From assembly GCA_046330285.1 (NCBI GenBank), contig JAXLSX010000002.1, forward strand, positions 310,001-374,000: a DNA stretch of 64,000 nucleotides. Reading direction: 5' to 3'. This DNA is from RHKX01 sp046330285 (GTDB taxonomy: Bacteria; Actinomycetota; Thermoleophilia; Solirubrobacterales; 70-9). The notes below the pieces were generated by a model. That model made no database searches, had not been told where the DNA came from, and saw nothing but the letters and a program-made list of their open reading frames with translations. Of the stretch, positions 8,354-17,868 are shown piece by piece (position 1 is the stretch's first letter; each line of letters begins with the position of its first letter). The position numbers were made by a program, and so were the translations under genes.

Positions 8354-8580
8354 CGCACCGCAACTTTCTCCCCCCGCCGCTGTTTCAAGCGCGCAGAACC
8401 CCCCGAACACCGTGCAGACGTGGACGCTTGCGGGAGCTCCTTACGAATGCGGATCGATGTCCGAGGGTGAAACGGCGCGACCGGATCTCGTCCCCCCGCG
8501 ATCCGGTCGTCGTCGTTCTGCGGCCTTGTATTGAGGATGGCGGATCTCGCCTCCGCGTGCGCCGGTTCTAAGATCAGACC

Positions 8581-9330
8581 ATGTCCGGTCACTCCAAGTG
8601 GTCCTCGATCAAGCACAAGAAGGCCGCCACCGACGCGAAGCGCGGGAAGCTGTTCACGAAGCTGGCGCGAGCGATCACGGTCGCCGCGCGCGAGGGCGGG
8701 GGAGACCCGGATGCGAACGCCACGCTGGCGACGGCCATCCAGAAGGCCCGCGACCAGTCGATGCCCAAGGACAACATCCAGCGGGCGATCGACCGCGGGA
8801 CCGGCGAGGGCTCCGACGGCGTCGTCATCGAGCGGATCCTCTACGAGGGCTATGGGCCCGGCGGGGTCGCGATCCTGGTCGAGGCGCTCTCGGACAATCG
8901 CAACCGGACCGGCTCCGAGGTACGGCACGCGTTCGACCGTCACGGCGGCAGCCTCGGTGAGCCGAACTCCGTCGCCTGGACGTTCGAGAAGCGCGGGGTG
9001 ATCCTCGTCGACGGCGACAGCTACGACGAGGACGACCTGATCGTCGCCATCGACGCCGGCGCCGAGGACGTAGTGGACGACGACGGCACCTTCCGGGTGC
9101 TGACGGCACCGAGCGACCTCGCGGCCGTGCGCGCAGCGCTCGACGACGCCGGAGTCGAGATTGTCTCCTCCGACATCGCCATGGATCCGAAGAACACCGT
9201 CGAGGTCGAGGAGGGGCAGGCCAAGACCCTGCTCAACCTGATCGAGGCGCTCGAGGACCACGACGACGTCGACGCCGTCCACGCGAACTTCGAGATGAGC
9301 GAGGAAGTCATGGAGCGCGCGCTCGCCTGA
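8581..9330 (+). CDS. yebC: YebC/PmpR family (TACO1-like) protein
   Basis: This 249-residue protein belongs to the YebC family, long annotated as transcriptional regulators and more recently linked to translation through difficult stretches such as polyproline. The N-terminal signature SGHSKWSSIKHKKAATDAKRG, the PKDNIQRAI segment and the GVAILVEALSDNRNRT segment are typical, and length is standard. TAAGAT (8569-8574) lies 6 bases before the ATG with no ribosome site, so the transcript is probably leaderless. It precedes ruvCAB, the usual bacterial arrangement. Confidence 0.95.
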   Translation: MSGHSKWSSIKHKKAATDAKRGKLFTKLARAITVAAREGGGDPDANATLATAIQKARDQSMPKDNIQRAIDRGTGEGSDGVVIERILYEGYGPGGVAILVEALSDNRNRTGSEVRHAFDRHGGSLGEPNSVAWTFEKRGVILVDGDSYDEDDLIVAIDAGAEDVVDDDGTFRVLTAPSDLAAVRAALDDAGVEIVSSDIAMDPKNTVEVEEGQAKTLLNLIEALEDHDDVDAVHANFEMSEEVMERALA

Positions 9331-9390
9331 CCGTGCGCGCGCCGGGCGGCGCGGGGGAGGCATCCGGGGCTCGGCCCAGAATGTCCCCGT

Positions 9391-9912
9391 ATGCGGATCG
9401 TGATGGGCATCGATCCCGGCATCGCGAACACCGGCTTCGGTGTCGTCAGGGTGGCCGGCTCGCGGATGACCGCGATCGACGGCGGGACCGTCGAGATCGG
9501 CAACGACATGCCGGCCGAGCAGCGGCTGCGCCGGATCCACGACTCGATCTGCGAGCTGATCGCCTGGCACGAGCCCGAGTCGGTCGCGCTCGAGAGCATC
9601 TACTTCGGCAAGAACGTCCGCTCGGCGATCGGCGTCGGGCAGGCCCGCGGAGTGGTCATGCTCGCCGCCGCTGCCCGCGACATCCCCTGCTTCGACTACA
9701 CGCCGCAGGCCGTCAAGCTCGCCGTCTGCGGCACCGGCGCCGCCGCCAAGGACCAGGTCAAGCACATGGTCGGCGTCCTCCTCAGCCTTCCGGTCGAGCC
9801 ACCCTCCGACCATGCGGCCGACGCGCTCGCCGTCGCCGTCTGTCACGCCTCGCACGCCCGCGCCTCTCAGGGCCAACCGGGCATGGCCGCGGAGGCGGCC
9901 GTCGCCGGATGA
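9391..9912 (+). CDS. ruvC: Holliday junction resolvase RuvC
   Basis: RuvC cuts Holliday junctions symmetrically after RuvAB branch migration. The 173-residue protein has the RNase H-like fold signature: catalytic Asp8 in MGIDPGIANTGFGVV, a Glu in ALESIYFGKN, and the C-terminal HAADALAVAVCH with the last acidic residue. The ATG at 9391 gives the canonical N-terminus; CAGAAT 8 bases upstream could be a weak -10 box. The stop overlaps ruvA (ATGA). Confidence 0.96.
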   Translation: MRIVMGIDPGIANTGFGVVRVAGSRMTAIDGGTVEIGNDMPAEQRLRRIHDSICELIAWHEPESVALESIYFGKNVRSAIGVGQARGVVMLAAAARDIPCFDYTPQAVKLAVCGTGAAAKDQVKHMVGVLLSLPVEPPSDHAADALAVAVCHASHARASQGQPGMAAEAAVAG

Positions 9913-10493
9913 TCGCCGCCGTCACCGGCGAGGTGCTCTCCCGGCGCTCCGACCATGTCGTCGTCGATGCCGCCGGTGTCGGCTATCGCCTCGCCGTCTC
10001 GGCCGAGACCCTGCGAACCGTTCCCGCCGTCGGCGAGCGCGTCTCCCTGCACGCTCACCTGATCCCGCGTGACGACGCCCTCGCCCTCTACGGCTTCGCG
10101 ACCGAGGACGAGCGCGAGCTCTTCCTGTCGTTGATCTCGGTCTCCGGCGTCGGCCCGAAGGTCGCGATGGCGGCGCTTTCGGGCGGGACGACCGGCGAGC
10201 TCCTGCGGGCGCTCGCGGCCGGCGACGCCAAGCGCTTCCAGGCGGTTCCCGGCATCGGCAAGCGCACGGCCGAGCGGATCATCGTCGAGCTCCGCGAGCG
10301 GGTCGCCGGCGAGCTCGAGGAGGGTGCATCCTCCGTCAGCTCCGAGGACGACGCCCGGGCCGAGGCCCGCGACGGCCTGCTCGGGCTCGGCTACACGCCG
10401 GTCGAGGCCGAGCGCCTGCTGTCCGCCGCCGAGGGTGCGACCGCCGAGGAGCTCGTCGCCGCGGCCCTCCGCAGCGCTCGCGCCGCCGCGTAG
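9909..10493 (+). CDS. ruvA: Holliday junction branch migration protein RuvA
   Basis: RuvA binds four-way junctions as a tetramer and loads RuvB. The 194-residue protein has an N-terminal OB fold (about 1-62), a helix-hairpin-helix region with SVSGVGPKVA and AVPGIGKRTAERI (about 70-130), and a small C-terminal RuvB-binding domain (about 148-194, DGLLGLGYTPVEAERLL). It is coupled to ruvC by the ATGA overlap and separated from ruvB by 19 bases. Confidence 0.96.
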   Translation: MIAAVTGEVLSRRSDHVVVDAAGVGYRLAVSAETLRTVPAVGERVSLHAHLIPRDDALALYGFATEDERELFLSLISVSGVGPKVAMAALSGGTTGELLRALAAGDAKRFQAVPGIGKRTAERIIVELRERVAGELEEGASSVSSEDDARAEARDGLLGLGYTPVEAERLLSAAEGATAEELVAAALRSARAAA

Positions 10494-10512
10494 GCCAAGC
10501 TGTGGGTTGACG

Positions 10513-11577
10513 ATGTCGATCGAGCGGATCCCACTCAACGAGGCAGCGATCGCGGCTGATGCCGAACCGCGGATCGCCGACGCCAGGCAGGAGCGCGGGG
10601 AGGAGGACCTCGACCGCAACCTGCGCCCGAGCCGGCTCTCGGACTTCGTCAATCAGCGGCAGGTGACCGATCAGCTGGGCGTCTTCATCGAGGCGGCCCG
10701 GCGCCGCAAGGAGCCGCTCGACCACGTCCTGCTAGCTGGCCCGCCCGGCCTCGGCAAGACGTCACTCGCCCACATCATCGCCGCCGAGCTCGGCGTCCCG
10801 ATGGTCCAGACGGCGGGGCCGGCGCTCGAGCGCAAGGCCGACGTCGCCAGCTTCCTGACGACGCTCGAGCCCGGGAGCGTCTTCTTCATCGACGAGATCC
10901 ACCGTCTCAACCGGGCGATCGAGGAGACGCTCTATCCGGCGATGGAGGACCGCCAGCTCCCGGTCGTTCTCGGCCAGGGAGCGGGCGCCCGCACGGTCAC
11001 GCTCGACCTCCCCGACTTCACGCTCGTCGGCGCAACGACCCGTGCCGGCCTGCTGACGACTCCGCTTCGCGACCGCTTCGGCGTCAGCCACCGGCTCGAG
11101 CACTACGACCCCGCCGACCTGGCGATGATCGTCGAGCGCTCCGCGGGCATCCTCGGGGTCGAGATCGACCCCGGCGGCACCGCCCAGATCGCGAGCCGCT
11201 CGCGCGGCACTCCGCGCGTCGCGAACCGACTGCTGAAGCGGGTCCGCGATTACGCCGAGGTCCACGGCCAGGGCGTCATCAGCGGCGACATCGCCTCGTC
11301 AGCACTGGCGATGCTCGAGGTCGACGAGGGCGGCCTCGACCGCCACGACCGCGCGATCCTCGAGACGATCACCGGCAAGTTCTCCGGCGGCCCCGTCGGA
11401 CTGTCGACGCTCGCAGCCGCCGTCGACGAGGAGCCCGACACGATCGAGGACGTCTACGAGCCGTACCTCCTTCAGCAGGGCTTCCTGAAGCGCACCCCCC
11501 GTGGCCGGGTGGTGACCGAACGCGGCTACGAGCACCTCGGCCTACCGGTCCCCGAGAGCGCGGCAAGCCTCTTCTGA
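10513..11577 (+). CDS. ruvB: Holliday junction branch migration helicase RuvB
   Basis: RuvB is the AAA+ hexameric motor that pumps DNA through the RuvA-junction complex. The 354-residue protein shows the N-terminal family stretch LRPSRLSDFVNQ, Walker A GPPGLGKTS (about 76-84), Walker B FFIDEIHRL, sensor 1 GATTRAG, and a C-terminal winged helix with PRGRVVT. The ATG at 10513 is chosen because family similarity starts shortly after it; the open frame upstream is a shadow of ruvA. Confidence 0.97.
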   Translation: MSIERIPLNEAAIAADAEPRIADARQERGEEDLDRNLRPSRLSDFVNQRQVTDQLGVFIEAARRRKEPLDHVLLAGPPGLGKTSLAHIIAAELGVPMVQTAGPALERKADVASFLTTLEPGSVFFIDEIHRLNRAIEETLYPAMEDRQLPVVLGQGAGARTVTLDLPDFTLVGATTRAGLLTTPLRDRFGVSHRLEHYDPADLAMIVERSAGILGVEIDPGGTAQIASRSRGTPRVANRLLKRVRDYAEVHGQGVISGDIASSALAMLEVDEGGLDRHDRAILETITGKFSGGPVGLSTLAAAVDEEPDTIEDVYEPYLLQQGFLKRTPRGRVVTERGYEHLGLPVPESAASLF

Positions 11578-11634
11578 CTTTCACCACGCCTGTGCCTGCG
11601 GGGTCGCCGAGCGCGATTCATTAGCCTTCCGCGC

Positions 11635-12120
11635 GTGCCCTTCTTCATCTGTCCCAACTGCGGCAACCGAGTTCAGAGCGGTGAGCGAACCGCCGGGCTG
11701 TCGAGCCGCCCGAAGGGCTGTCCGAAGTGCGGGTTCGGGTTCCTGTTCGAACTGCTCGACGACTACTACCCCGGCCCGGAGGCCGCCTTCTTCACCTGCG
11801 ACGCGAAGGGCCGGATCCTCGACGTCGGCCGCGGCGGCTTCGAGCTGACCGGCCTCACCGACGAGGACGTGATTGGCCGTCCGGTCAAGGAGGTCCTCGG
11901 CCTCGAGTGGATCGATCCCGGCGACGGCGGCGAGGTCGCCGACACCGACGGCGACGGCGTCGCCGACCCGATCGAGACGACGCTGGAGTGGGGCGTGAGG
12001 TCGCTCGGCAAGCGGGTCGCGGTCCATGCCGAGGGCGATCTGCCCGCCAAGGCGGTTGCCGACGTCTTCCCCGCATACGATGACGACGGCGGCATGCTGC
12101 TCGTCCTCACGCCGGAATAG
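11635..12120 (+). CDS. Zinc-ribbon/PAS domain protein of unknown function
   Basis: This 161-residue protein combines an N-terminal zinc ribbon, CPNCG (Cys6, Cys9) and CPKCG about 20 residues later, with a PAS-like domain (about 48-110) containing AAFFTCDAKGRILDVGRGGFE and GLTDEDVIGRPVKEVLGL. It has no kinase, cyclase or DNA-binding output domain, so it may be a ligand or redox sensor that acts through a partner. The start is GTG; TAGCCT lies 7 bases upstream, suggesting a leaderless mRNA. It sits between ruvB and secDF without obvious functional link to either. Confidence 0.75.
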   Translation: MPFFICPNCGNRVQSGERTAGLSSRPKGCPKCGFGFLFELLDDYYPGPEAAFFTCDAKGRILDVGRGGFELTGLTDEDVIGRPVKEVLGLEWIDPGDGGEVADTDGDGVADPIETTLEWGVRSLGKRVAVHAEGDLPAKAVADVFPAYDDDGGMLLVLTPE

Positions 12121-12164
12121 GCGGCGGGCACAGGCAAGCGTTTCCGCCGTACCCTGATCGACTC

Positions 12165-14969
12165 ATGGGCTCACGCCGCTCCAACATCATCATCGTCAGC
12201 CTGATCCTGGTCCTGCTGGCCGGATCGCTGTACGTGATCTTCACGAAGCCCACCAAGAAGGGCCTCGACCTCAGCGGCGGCACCCAGCTGATCTACCAGG
12301 GCCAGCCGAGCGCCGAGAACCCGACGGTCGACCAGGAGGACATCGACCGGGCCATCGAGATCATCCGCGACCGCGTCGACGCTCTCGGCGTCTCCGAGCC
12401 GGAAATCGCTCCCCTGGGGACCGATCAGGTCCAGATCAGCCTCCCGAACGTCCAGGACACGCAGCGCGCGATCGACCAGGTCGGCGACACCGCGAAGCTC
12501 TACTTCTACGACCTCGAGCCGAACGTCGTCCCGCTCGATCCGAAGACGACCGAGGTGACGCCCTCGAACCTGAACCAGCAGGCGACGACGAGCCTCTACG
12601 ACGCCGTCGAGCTGGCGTCGAAGCAGAACACCAAGTGCAACGACGTCTGTACGACGACGGCGCCGCAGCAGTACCTGTTCACGAAGAAGGGCCGCGAGTA
12701 CGTCGCCGGGCCGGAGACGACCCAGCGCGACCTGTTCTCGACCGACGAGGCGAAGGCGGTCCCGAAGGACGACCAGCAGATCTTCACGGTCCCGCAGGGA
12801 ACGATCGTCGTCCAGGACCAGCAGGACGACCCGAACGCAACCCCGCGCTACTTCGTCCTCAAGGACAAGCCGCAGCTCAGCGGTGACGACATCACCAACC
12901 CAGAGCAGAACTTCGACCAGAACAACCAGCCGAACGTCACCTTCGACTTCACCGACAAGGGACGGGCGGCGTTCCAGGAGATCACCCGCGAGATCGCCCA
13001 GCGCGGGCAGGAGTCGCTCGGACCGCCGTACTCGTTCGCGATCGTCCTCGACCAGAAGATCGTCTCGCGGCCGGTCATCGACTACCAGGAGAACCCGGAC
13101 GGGATCGACGGCCGCACCGGCGCCCAGATCTCGGGCGGCTTCACGACCCAGCAGGCGCAGGACCTCGCGACGTTCCTGAAGATCGGCGCCCTGCCGGTCA
13201 ACCTGAAGCTGATCAGCCAGAGCACCGTCACCGCTACGCTCGGTCAGCAGGCGCTCGACGACGGGCTCAAGGCGGGCCTGATCGGGCTCCTGCTCGTATC
13301 GGTCTTCTTCCTCGTCTACTACCGCTTCCTCGGCGCGATCGCGATCCTCGGCCTCGGCGTCTACGCGGTCTTCTTCCTCGCGATCATGAAGCTGATCCCG
13401 ATCACCCTGACATTGCCGGGAATCGCGGGCCTGATCCTCACGATCGGAGTGGCGGCCGACTCGAACGTCGTCATCTTCGAGCGAATAAAGGAGGAGGCCC
13501 GGAAGGGGCACTCGATGATCTCGTCGATCACGACGGGATACAAGCGCGGGATCAGCACGATCATCGACGCGAACGTGATCACGCTGCTGACCGCGTTCAT
13601 CCTCTTCGGGCTCGCGACCGCGGGCGTCAAGGGCTTCGCGTTCACCCTCGGCATCGGGACGATCGTCTCGCTGCTGACCGCGGTCGTCTTCACCCGCGCG
13701 GTGCTCGGCCTGCTCGGCCGCAGTCCGATCCTGCGTTCGCCGGCCTTCCTCGGCGCCCGCCCGCAGCGCTTCACCTGGCACTTCGACTTCGCCGGCGCCA
13801 GCCGCTGGTTCTTCTCGATCTCCGGCGTCATCCTCGCCGTCGGCGCGCTCTCGTTCGCGACCAACCAGCTCAACTTCGGGATCGACTTCGAGTCGGGAAC
13901 GAAGATCAACGTCGCCCTGGCGGAGGCCGCCAGCGTGGACGACGTCCGCACGTCGCTCGGCGATGCCGGCGTCGCCGACGTCGAGGCGGTCAAGGTCCAG
14001 CAGGTCGACCAGCCCGACTTCGGCGCCAACGTCTTCCAGATCCAGGGCACGATCCCGCCCGACGAGGTCGGCCAGGTCCAGCGCCAGCTCAGCAGCGACT
14101 TCGGCTTCGAGGGTGGCGACCAGACCGGCTTCCAGAGCCAGTCGGTCGGCCCGACCTTCGGCCAGCAGATCGCCCGCAGCGCCGGCTACGCGATCGCCTT
14201 CTCGCTGCTGCTGATCGCGGCCTACGTCGCCTTCCGATTCGAGCCGAAGTACGCGATCCCGGTGATGATCGCCGTGATCCACGACATCCTGATCACCGCG
14301 GGCGTGTACTCGCTTGTGGGAAGGGAGGTAACGAGCGGCACCGTCGCTGCCTTCTTGACGATTCTCGGATATTCGCTCTACGACACGATCATCGTGTTCG
14401 ACCGAATACGCGAGAACGTGCCGCGCCTCCCGCGCGCGACCTTCTCGCAGATCGCCAACCGCTCGCTCAGCGAGGTGCTGACTCGATCGCTGATCACGGG
14501 TCTCTCGACGGTCTTCCTGATCGGCGTGATCCTCGTCTTCGGCGGCGAGACGCTGAGCGATTTCGCCTTCGCGATGATGGTCGGCGTCCTCTCCGGCACC
14601 TACTCGTCGATCTTCATCGCGACGCCGGTCCTGATCGCCTGGAAGGAGCGCGAGCCCGCCTACCAGGCGCGGGCGCTGCGGATCCGCGAACAGATGGGCC
14701 GCGTCCCGGCGTTCCCGGAGGAGAACGAGGTCGCCCTCGTCGGCGGCGAGCCCGACCGCGCCGCCGTTGCCGACGCGACCCCGGCGCCCGCGCCTGCCGC
14801 TCCGGAGCCGACGCGGTCCGCCGCTCCCACCGCGACCGCGGTCGAAGAGGACGACGGTCCCGCTCCAGCCGAGGCCGGCGGGGATGCCGAGATGAGCGAC
14901 CGCGAGCGCCGCATGGCCGCGCGCCGCCGTCGCCAGGAGAGCAAGCGCAAGCACGGGAGGAACCGCTGA
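12165..14969 (+). CDS. secDF: Fused protein translocase subunit SecDF
   Basis: SecD and SecF use proton-motive force to assist SecYEG-driven protein export. Here both are in one 934-residue chain. The SecD half has helix 1 at about 8-28, GLDLSGGTQLIYQ, the large periplasmic P1 domain (with an Asn/Gln-rich stretch) and a five-helix block ending near 525. The SecF half begins near 545 with NFGIDFESGTKI, then a periplasmic domain and helices. Conserved TLPGIAGLILTIGVAADSNV and GYSLYDTIIVFDRI mark the two halves. The last 100 residues are an Ala/Pro/Glu linker and a basic tail. TACCCT lies 9 bases before the ATG. Confidence 0.95.
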   Translation: MGSRRSNIIIVSLILVLLAGSLYVIFTKPTKKGLDLSGGTQLIYQGQPSAENPTVDQEDIDRAIEIIRDRVDALGVSEPEIAPLGTDQVQISLPNVQDTQRAIDQVGDTAKLYFYDLEPNVVPLDPKTTEVTPSNLNQQATTSLYDAVELASKQNTKCNDVCTTTAPQQYLFTKKGREYVAGPETTQRDLFSTDEAKAVPKDDQQIFTVPQGTIVVQDQQDDPNATPRYFVLKDKPQLSGDDITNPEQNFDQNNQPNVTFDFTDKGRAAFQEITREIAQRGQESLGPPYSFAIVLDQKIVSRPVIDYQENPDGIDGRTGAQISGGFTTQQAQDLATFLKIGALPVNLKLISQSTVTATLGQQALDDGLKAGLIGLLLVSVFFLVYYRFLGAIAILGLGVYAVFFLAIMKLIPITLTLPGIAGLILTIGVAADSNVVIFERIKEEARKGHSMISSITTGYKRGISTIIDANVITLLTAFILFGLATAGVKGFAFTLGIGTIVSLLTAVVFTRAVLGLLGRSPILRSPAFLGARPQRFTWHFDFAGASRWFFSISGVILAVGALSFATNQLNFGIDFESGTKINVALAEAASVDDVRTSLGDAGVADVEAVKVQQVDQPDFGANVFQIQGTIPPDEVGQVQRQLSSDFGFEGGDQTGFQSQSVGPTFGQQIARSAGYAIAFSLLLIAAYVAFRFEPKYAIPVMIAVIHDILITAGVYSLVGREVTSGTVAAFLTILGYSLYDTIIVFDRIRENVPRLPRATFSQIANRSLSEVLTRSLITGLSTVFLIGVILVFGGETLSDFAFAMMVGVLSGTYSSIFIATPVLIAWKEREPAYQARALRIREQMGRVPAFPEENEVALVGGEPDRAAVADATPAPAPAAPEPTRSAAPTATAVEEDDGPAPAEAGGDAEMSDRERRMAARRRRQESKRKHGRNR

Positions 14970-14970
14970 G

Positions 14971-15255
14971 ATGGCACTGCTCGTCTGGATAACCCTGGGC
15001 GTCGCGCTCTGGCACTTCACCGTCTTCGTCCCCGACAAGTTCGTCGGCGGGATCATCGGCGCATTCCTCGCCGCGATTGCGGGCGCGATCGTCACCGGCG
15101 CGATCTGGCAGATCGCCCAGGGCGACAGCCTCGGCGAGACCGACGTCGTCACCTTCCTCGCCGCGGTCCCGGGCTGTCTGATCGCGCTCGCGATCACCTA
15201 TGTGATCGGCAGCCGCGATCCGAGCAAGCACCCGCTCCACTACGGCGACGCATAG
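14971..15255 (+). CDS. Small integral membrane protein
   Basis: This 94-residue protein has about three hydrophobic segments (roughly 2-20, 24-47 and 60-80) and a hydrophilic C-terminus. A DKFVGGIIGAFLAAIAGAIVTG segment resembles the glycine-rich helix of GlsB/YeaQ-type small membrane proteins, but the match is weak. It starts 1 base after the secDF stop, so it is co-transcribed and probably translationally coupled. Its position next to secDF suggests, but does not show, a role in membrane protein export. Confidence 0.7.
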   Translation: MALLVWITLGVALWHFTVFVPDKFVGGIIGAFLAAIAGAIVTGAIWQIAQGDSLGETDVVTFLAAVPGCLIALAITYVIGSRDPSKHPLHYGDA

Positions 15256-15316
15256 ACCCGGCAAATAGCGGGTTCGCGCCCCGTTTCCGTCCTCGAGCGG
15301 TGCAAGCCTGACGGGC

Positions 15317-17863
15317 GTGAGCGCGAGCCCTTCATCGACCCTCTTCCGCGCCCGCCCCTATGACTACTCGGAGGCGCGGCTGATCGCCGACGAGCTCGGG
15401 CTGGCCGAGCCGGTGGCGATCGCCCTGGTCCGGCGCGGACATCGGACGCCGGCGGCCGCCCGCGAGTTCCTCGCCGCTGCCGAAACTCACGATCCGGGCC
15501 TGTTCGAGGGCATCGACGACGCCGTCGACCGGATCGCCGGTGCGATCGAGGCGGGCCGGCGGATCACGGTCCACGGCGACTACGACGTCGACGGCATCTG
15601 CTCGACCTCGATCATGGTCGCGGCGCTGCGGCGCGCGGGCGCCGAGTGCGACTGGCTGATCCCCGATCGCCTCAGCGACGGCTACGGCCTCAGCGACGCC
15701 TCGCTGGCGGCGCTGCGCGAGCGCGGCAGCGGGCTCGTCGTCACCGTCGACTGCGGGATCGCCTCCGCCGCCGAGGTCGCCGCGATCGAGTCGGCGGGCA
15801 TCGAGGTCGTCGTCACCGACCATCACCAACCCGGGGCGGAGCTGCCCGCGTGCCCGATCGTCCACCCGGGCGTCTGCGGGTACCCGTTCGAGGCGCTCTG
15901 CGGCGCCGCCGTCGCGGCGAAGCTCGTCCAGGCTCTCGAACGCCGGCTCTCGGGTGACGGGGAGACCGCGATCGCCGACCTCGACCTGGTCGCCCTCGCG
16001 ACCGTCGCCGACCTCGTTCCGCTCGTCGGCGAGAACCGCTCGCTCGTCCGTCGCGGCCTCGATCGGATCCGGAAGTCGCCGCGGCCCGGTCTCCGCGCGC
16101 TGATGGAGGCCTCACGCGTGGAGCCCGAGCGGATCGACGAGGGCGATATCGCCTTCCGGCTCGGACCGCGGCTGAACGCAGCCGGCCGCCTCTACCGGGC
16201 CGACGCCGGGGTCGAGCTGATGCTGACCGGCGACGACGCCCGTGCGGCGGCGATCGCCGCCGAGCTCGACGCCGCCAACCACGAGCGCCGGGAGACCGAG
16301 CGGGCCGTCTGCAACGAGGCCGAGGCCGTGCTGCGCGAGTTGCCGGAGGAGCAGCGCGGGCCGGTGATCGTCGTCGCGGGGGAGGGGTGGCATCCCGGCG
16401 TTGTCGGAATCGTCGCCTCGCGGCTCGTCGAGCGCCACGACCGGCCGGCGATCGTGCTGGCCATCGAGCCCGACGGCCGCGCCAAGGGCTCAGGCCGGAG
16501 CGTCGAGGGATTCGACCTGCTCGCGGCACTGGATGCCGCTGCCGAACACCTCGACCGCTACGGCGGGCACCGCGCAGCCGCCGGCCTCGAGCTCCCCTCC
16601 GGTCGGATCGACGCTTTCCGCGAGGCCGTCTGCGCTCACGCCCGCACCGTCGAGCCGTCGACGGAGCCGCGGGAGGCGGAGCTCGTCGACGCGTTCGTCG
16701 GAGCCGACGCCCTCGACCTCGACGTCGCCGAGCAGCTCGCCTCGCTGGCGCCATTCGGGCGCGGCAATCCCGGGATCAAGCTGCTCGTCCCCGGGGCCCG
16801 GGTCGGCGACGTCCGGCCGATGGGCGAGGAGGGCAAGCACGCCCGCTTCAACCTCAGCACCGGAACGCTCTCGGCCCGCGGCGTCGCGTTCAACGCCAAC
16901 GGCAAGCTGGCGGCGGCGCAGCGCGAGCCCCACGACATCGCCGTGCGGCTCGAGGTCAACCACTGGAACGGGGCCGTCGAGCCGCGGGCGGTTCTCGCGG
17001 ATGCCTACGCGCGGGCTCCGCAGGAGGACGAGCGGCACGGCCACCGCTGCGCCGAGGCGCCCGGCGACCTCTGGTGGGGGCGCTTCGAGGCCGAGCTCGG
17101 GCGTGACCTCGCCGCCCGGCCCGCTCCCGCATCGAACGGCACCGGCGAGCGCCGGATCCTCGATGCGCGCGGCGCATCGGCTACGGCCCGGATCGCCGAG
17201 CTGCTCTCGAGCGGTGAACGGGTGATGGTCGTCGCAGCGGACGCCGGCCGGCGCTCGGCCCTGGCGGATCCGGGCGCTATCTCCGGCGTCACCGCCGCCG
17301 CCTGCTCGTGTCTGCGCTGCCCGGAGGGCGAGCTGGTCCGGCTCGCAGCCGACGATGAGTGCAACCTGCTCGTCACCGACTGGCATTCGCTCGCGGGGGC
17401 ACCGGGAGCCGCCGAGGCCTTTCAGCATCTCGTGATCGTCGACCCGCCGACCGACGCGGGTGCCGACGCGGTCCTCGCCGCGACCGGCTCCGGGTTCGCC
17501 CACCGATGCTGGGGCCGGAGCGCCGAGCTGGCCGAGATGTGCTGGGACGCCGAGTGGGATCTGCGCGGGCCGCTCGCCGACGTCTATCGCGGCCTCGCCG
17601 GCGGCGAGCTCGGCGACGACGACCTTCTCGCCCTCCTCGTCGGCACGGCGCGCTACGGCAGATCGCCGGAGGCGGCCGCCCGCACGGTCCGCGTCCTCCG
17701 CGACCTCGAACTCGTCAGTGGCTGCGACGACGGGGATGCCCGCACCCTCCGGGTCGTATCCTCGGAGAAGACGAAGCTCGAGCTCTCGGACGCCTACCGG
17801 GCGTACCTGGAGACTCATCAGGAGGGCCTGAAATACCTGCAGAGCCGAAGAGCGGAGCCCTGA
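15317..17863 (+). CDS. recJ: Single-stranded-DNA-specific exonuclease RecJ, long form
   Basis: RecJ degrades single-stranded DNA 5' to 3' in recombination and repair. The DHH phosphoesterase core is intact: HGDYDVDG at 86-93, VTVDCGIAS, and DHH at 168-170, followed by the DHHA1 domain with GGHRAAAG from 416 and a RecJ OB fold to about 560. The protein is 848 residues, well beyond the 570-670 common for RecJ; the last 270 or so residues form an extension with two CxxC-like cysteines (CSCLRC) and no motif I can name. The GTG at 15317 follows a 61-base gap after the small membrane protein. Confidence 0.92.
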   Translation: MSASPSSTLFRARPYDYSEARLIADELGLAEPVAIALVRRGHRTPAAAREFLAAAETHDPGLFEGIDDAVDRIAGAIEAGRRITVHGDYDVDGICSTSIMVAALRRAGAECDWLIPDRLSDGYGLSDASLAALRERGSGLVVTVDCGIASAAEVAAIESAGIEVVVTDHHQPGAELPACPIVHPGVCGYPFEALCGAAVAAKLVQALERRLSGDGETAIADLDLVALATVADLVPLVGENRSLVRRGLDRIRKSPRPGLRALMEASRVEPERIDEGDIAFRLGPRLNAAGRLYRADAGVELMLTGDDARAAAIAAELDAANHERRETERAVCNEAEAVLRELPEEQRGPVIVVAGEGWHPGVVGIVASRLVERHDRPAIVLAIEPDGRAKGSGRSVEGFDLLAALDAAAEHLDRYGGHRAAAGLELPSGRIDAFREAVCAHARTVEPSTEPREAELVDAFVGADALDLDVAEQLASLAPFGRGNPGIKLLVPGARVGDVRPMGEEGKHARFNLSTGTLSARGVAFNANGKLAAAQREPHDIAVRLEVNHWNGAVEPRAVLADAYARAPQEDERHGHRCAEAPGDLWWGRFEAELGRDLAARPAPASNGTGERRILDARGASATARIAELLSSGERVMVVAADAGRRSALADPGAISGVTAAACSCLRCPEGELVRLAADDECNLLVTDWHSLAGAPGAAEAFQHLVIVDPPTDAGADAVLAATGSGFAHRCWGRSAELAEMCWDAEWDLRGPLADVYRGLAGGELGDDDLLALLVGTARYGRSPEAAARTVRVLRDLELVSGCDDGDARTLRVVSSEKTKLELSDAYRAYLETHQEGLKYLQSRRAEP

Positions 17864-17868
17864 CGGGC

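Larger units (their letters stand above)
7997..8580 (+). other. Non-coding spacer with palindromes and repeats
   Basis: I see no supportable gene here: all open frames are shadows with no recognisable protein. The spacer holds a large imperfect hairpin (8085-8131), two 45-base palindromic units (8148-8192 and 8208-8252), a G/C-rich motif shared with other spacers (8265-8283 on the minus strand), a 16-base direct repeat (8309-8324 and 8338-8353) and the putative -10 box of yebC (TAAGAT, 8569-8574). Confidence 0.7.

Noticed and set aside
7138..8571. Several plus-strand frames crossing the 8.0-8.5 kb spacer
   Set aside because: They read through palindromes and the aminopeptidase in wrong frames and encode Arg/Pro-rich sequence without motifs.
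12171..15197. About 1000-codon minus-strand frame opposite secDF
   Set aside because: A highly charged, repetitive translation without any family motif; a compositional shadow of secDF.
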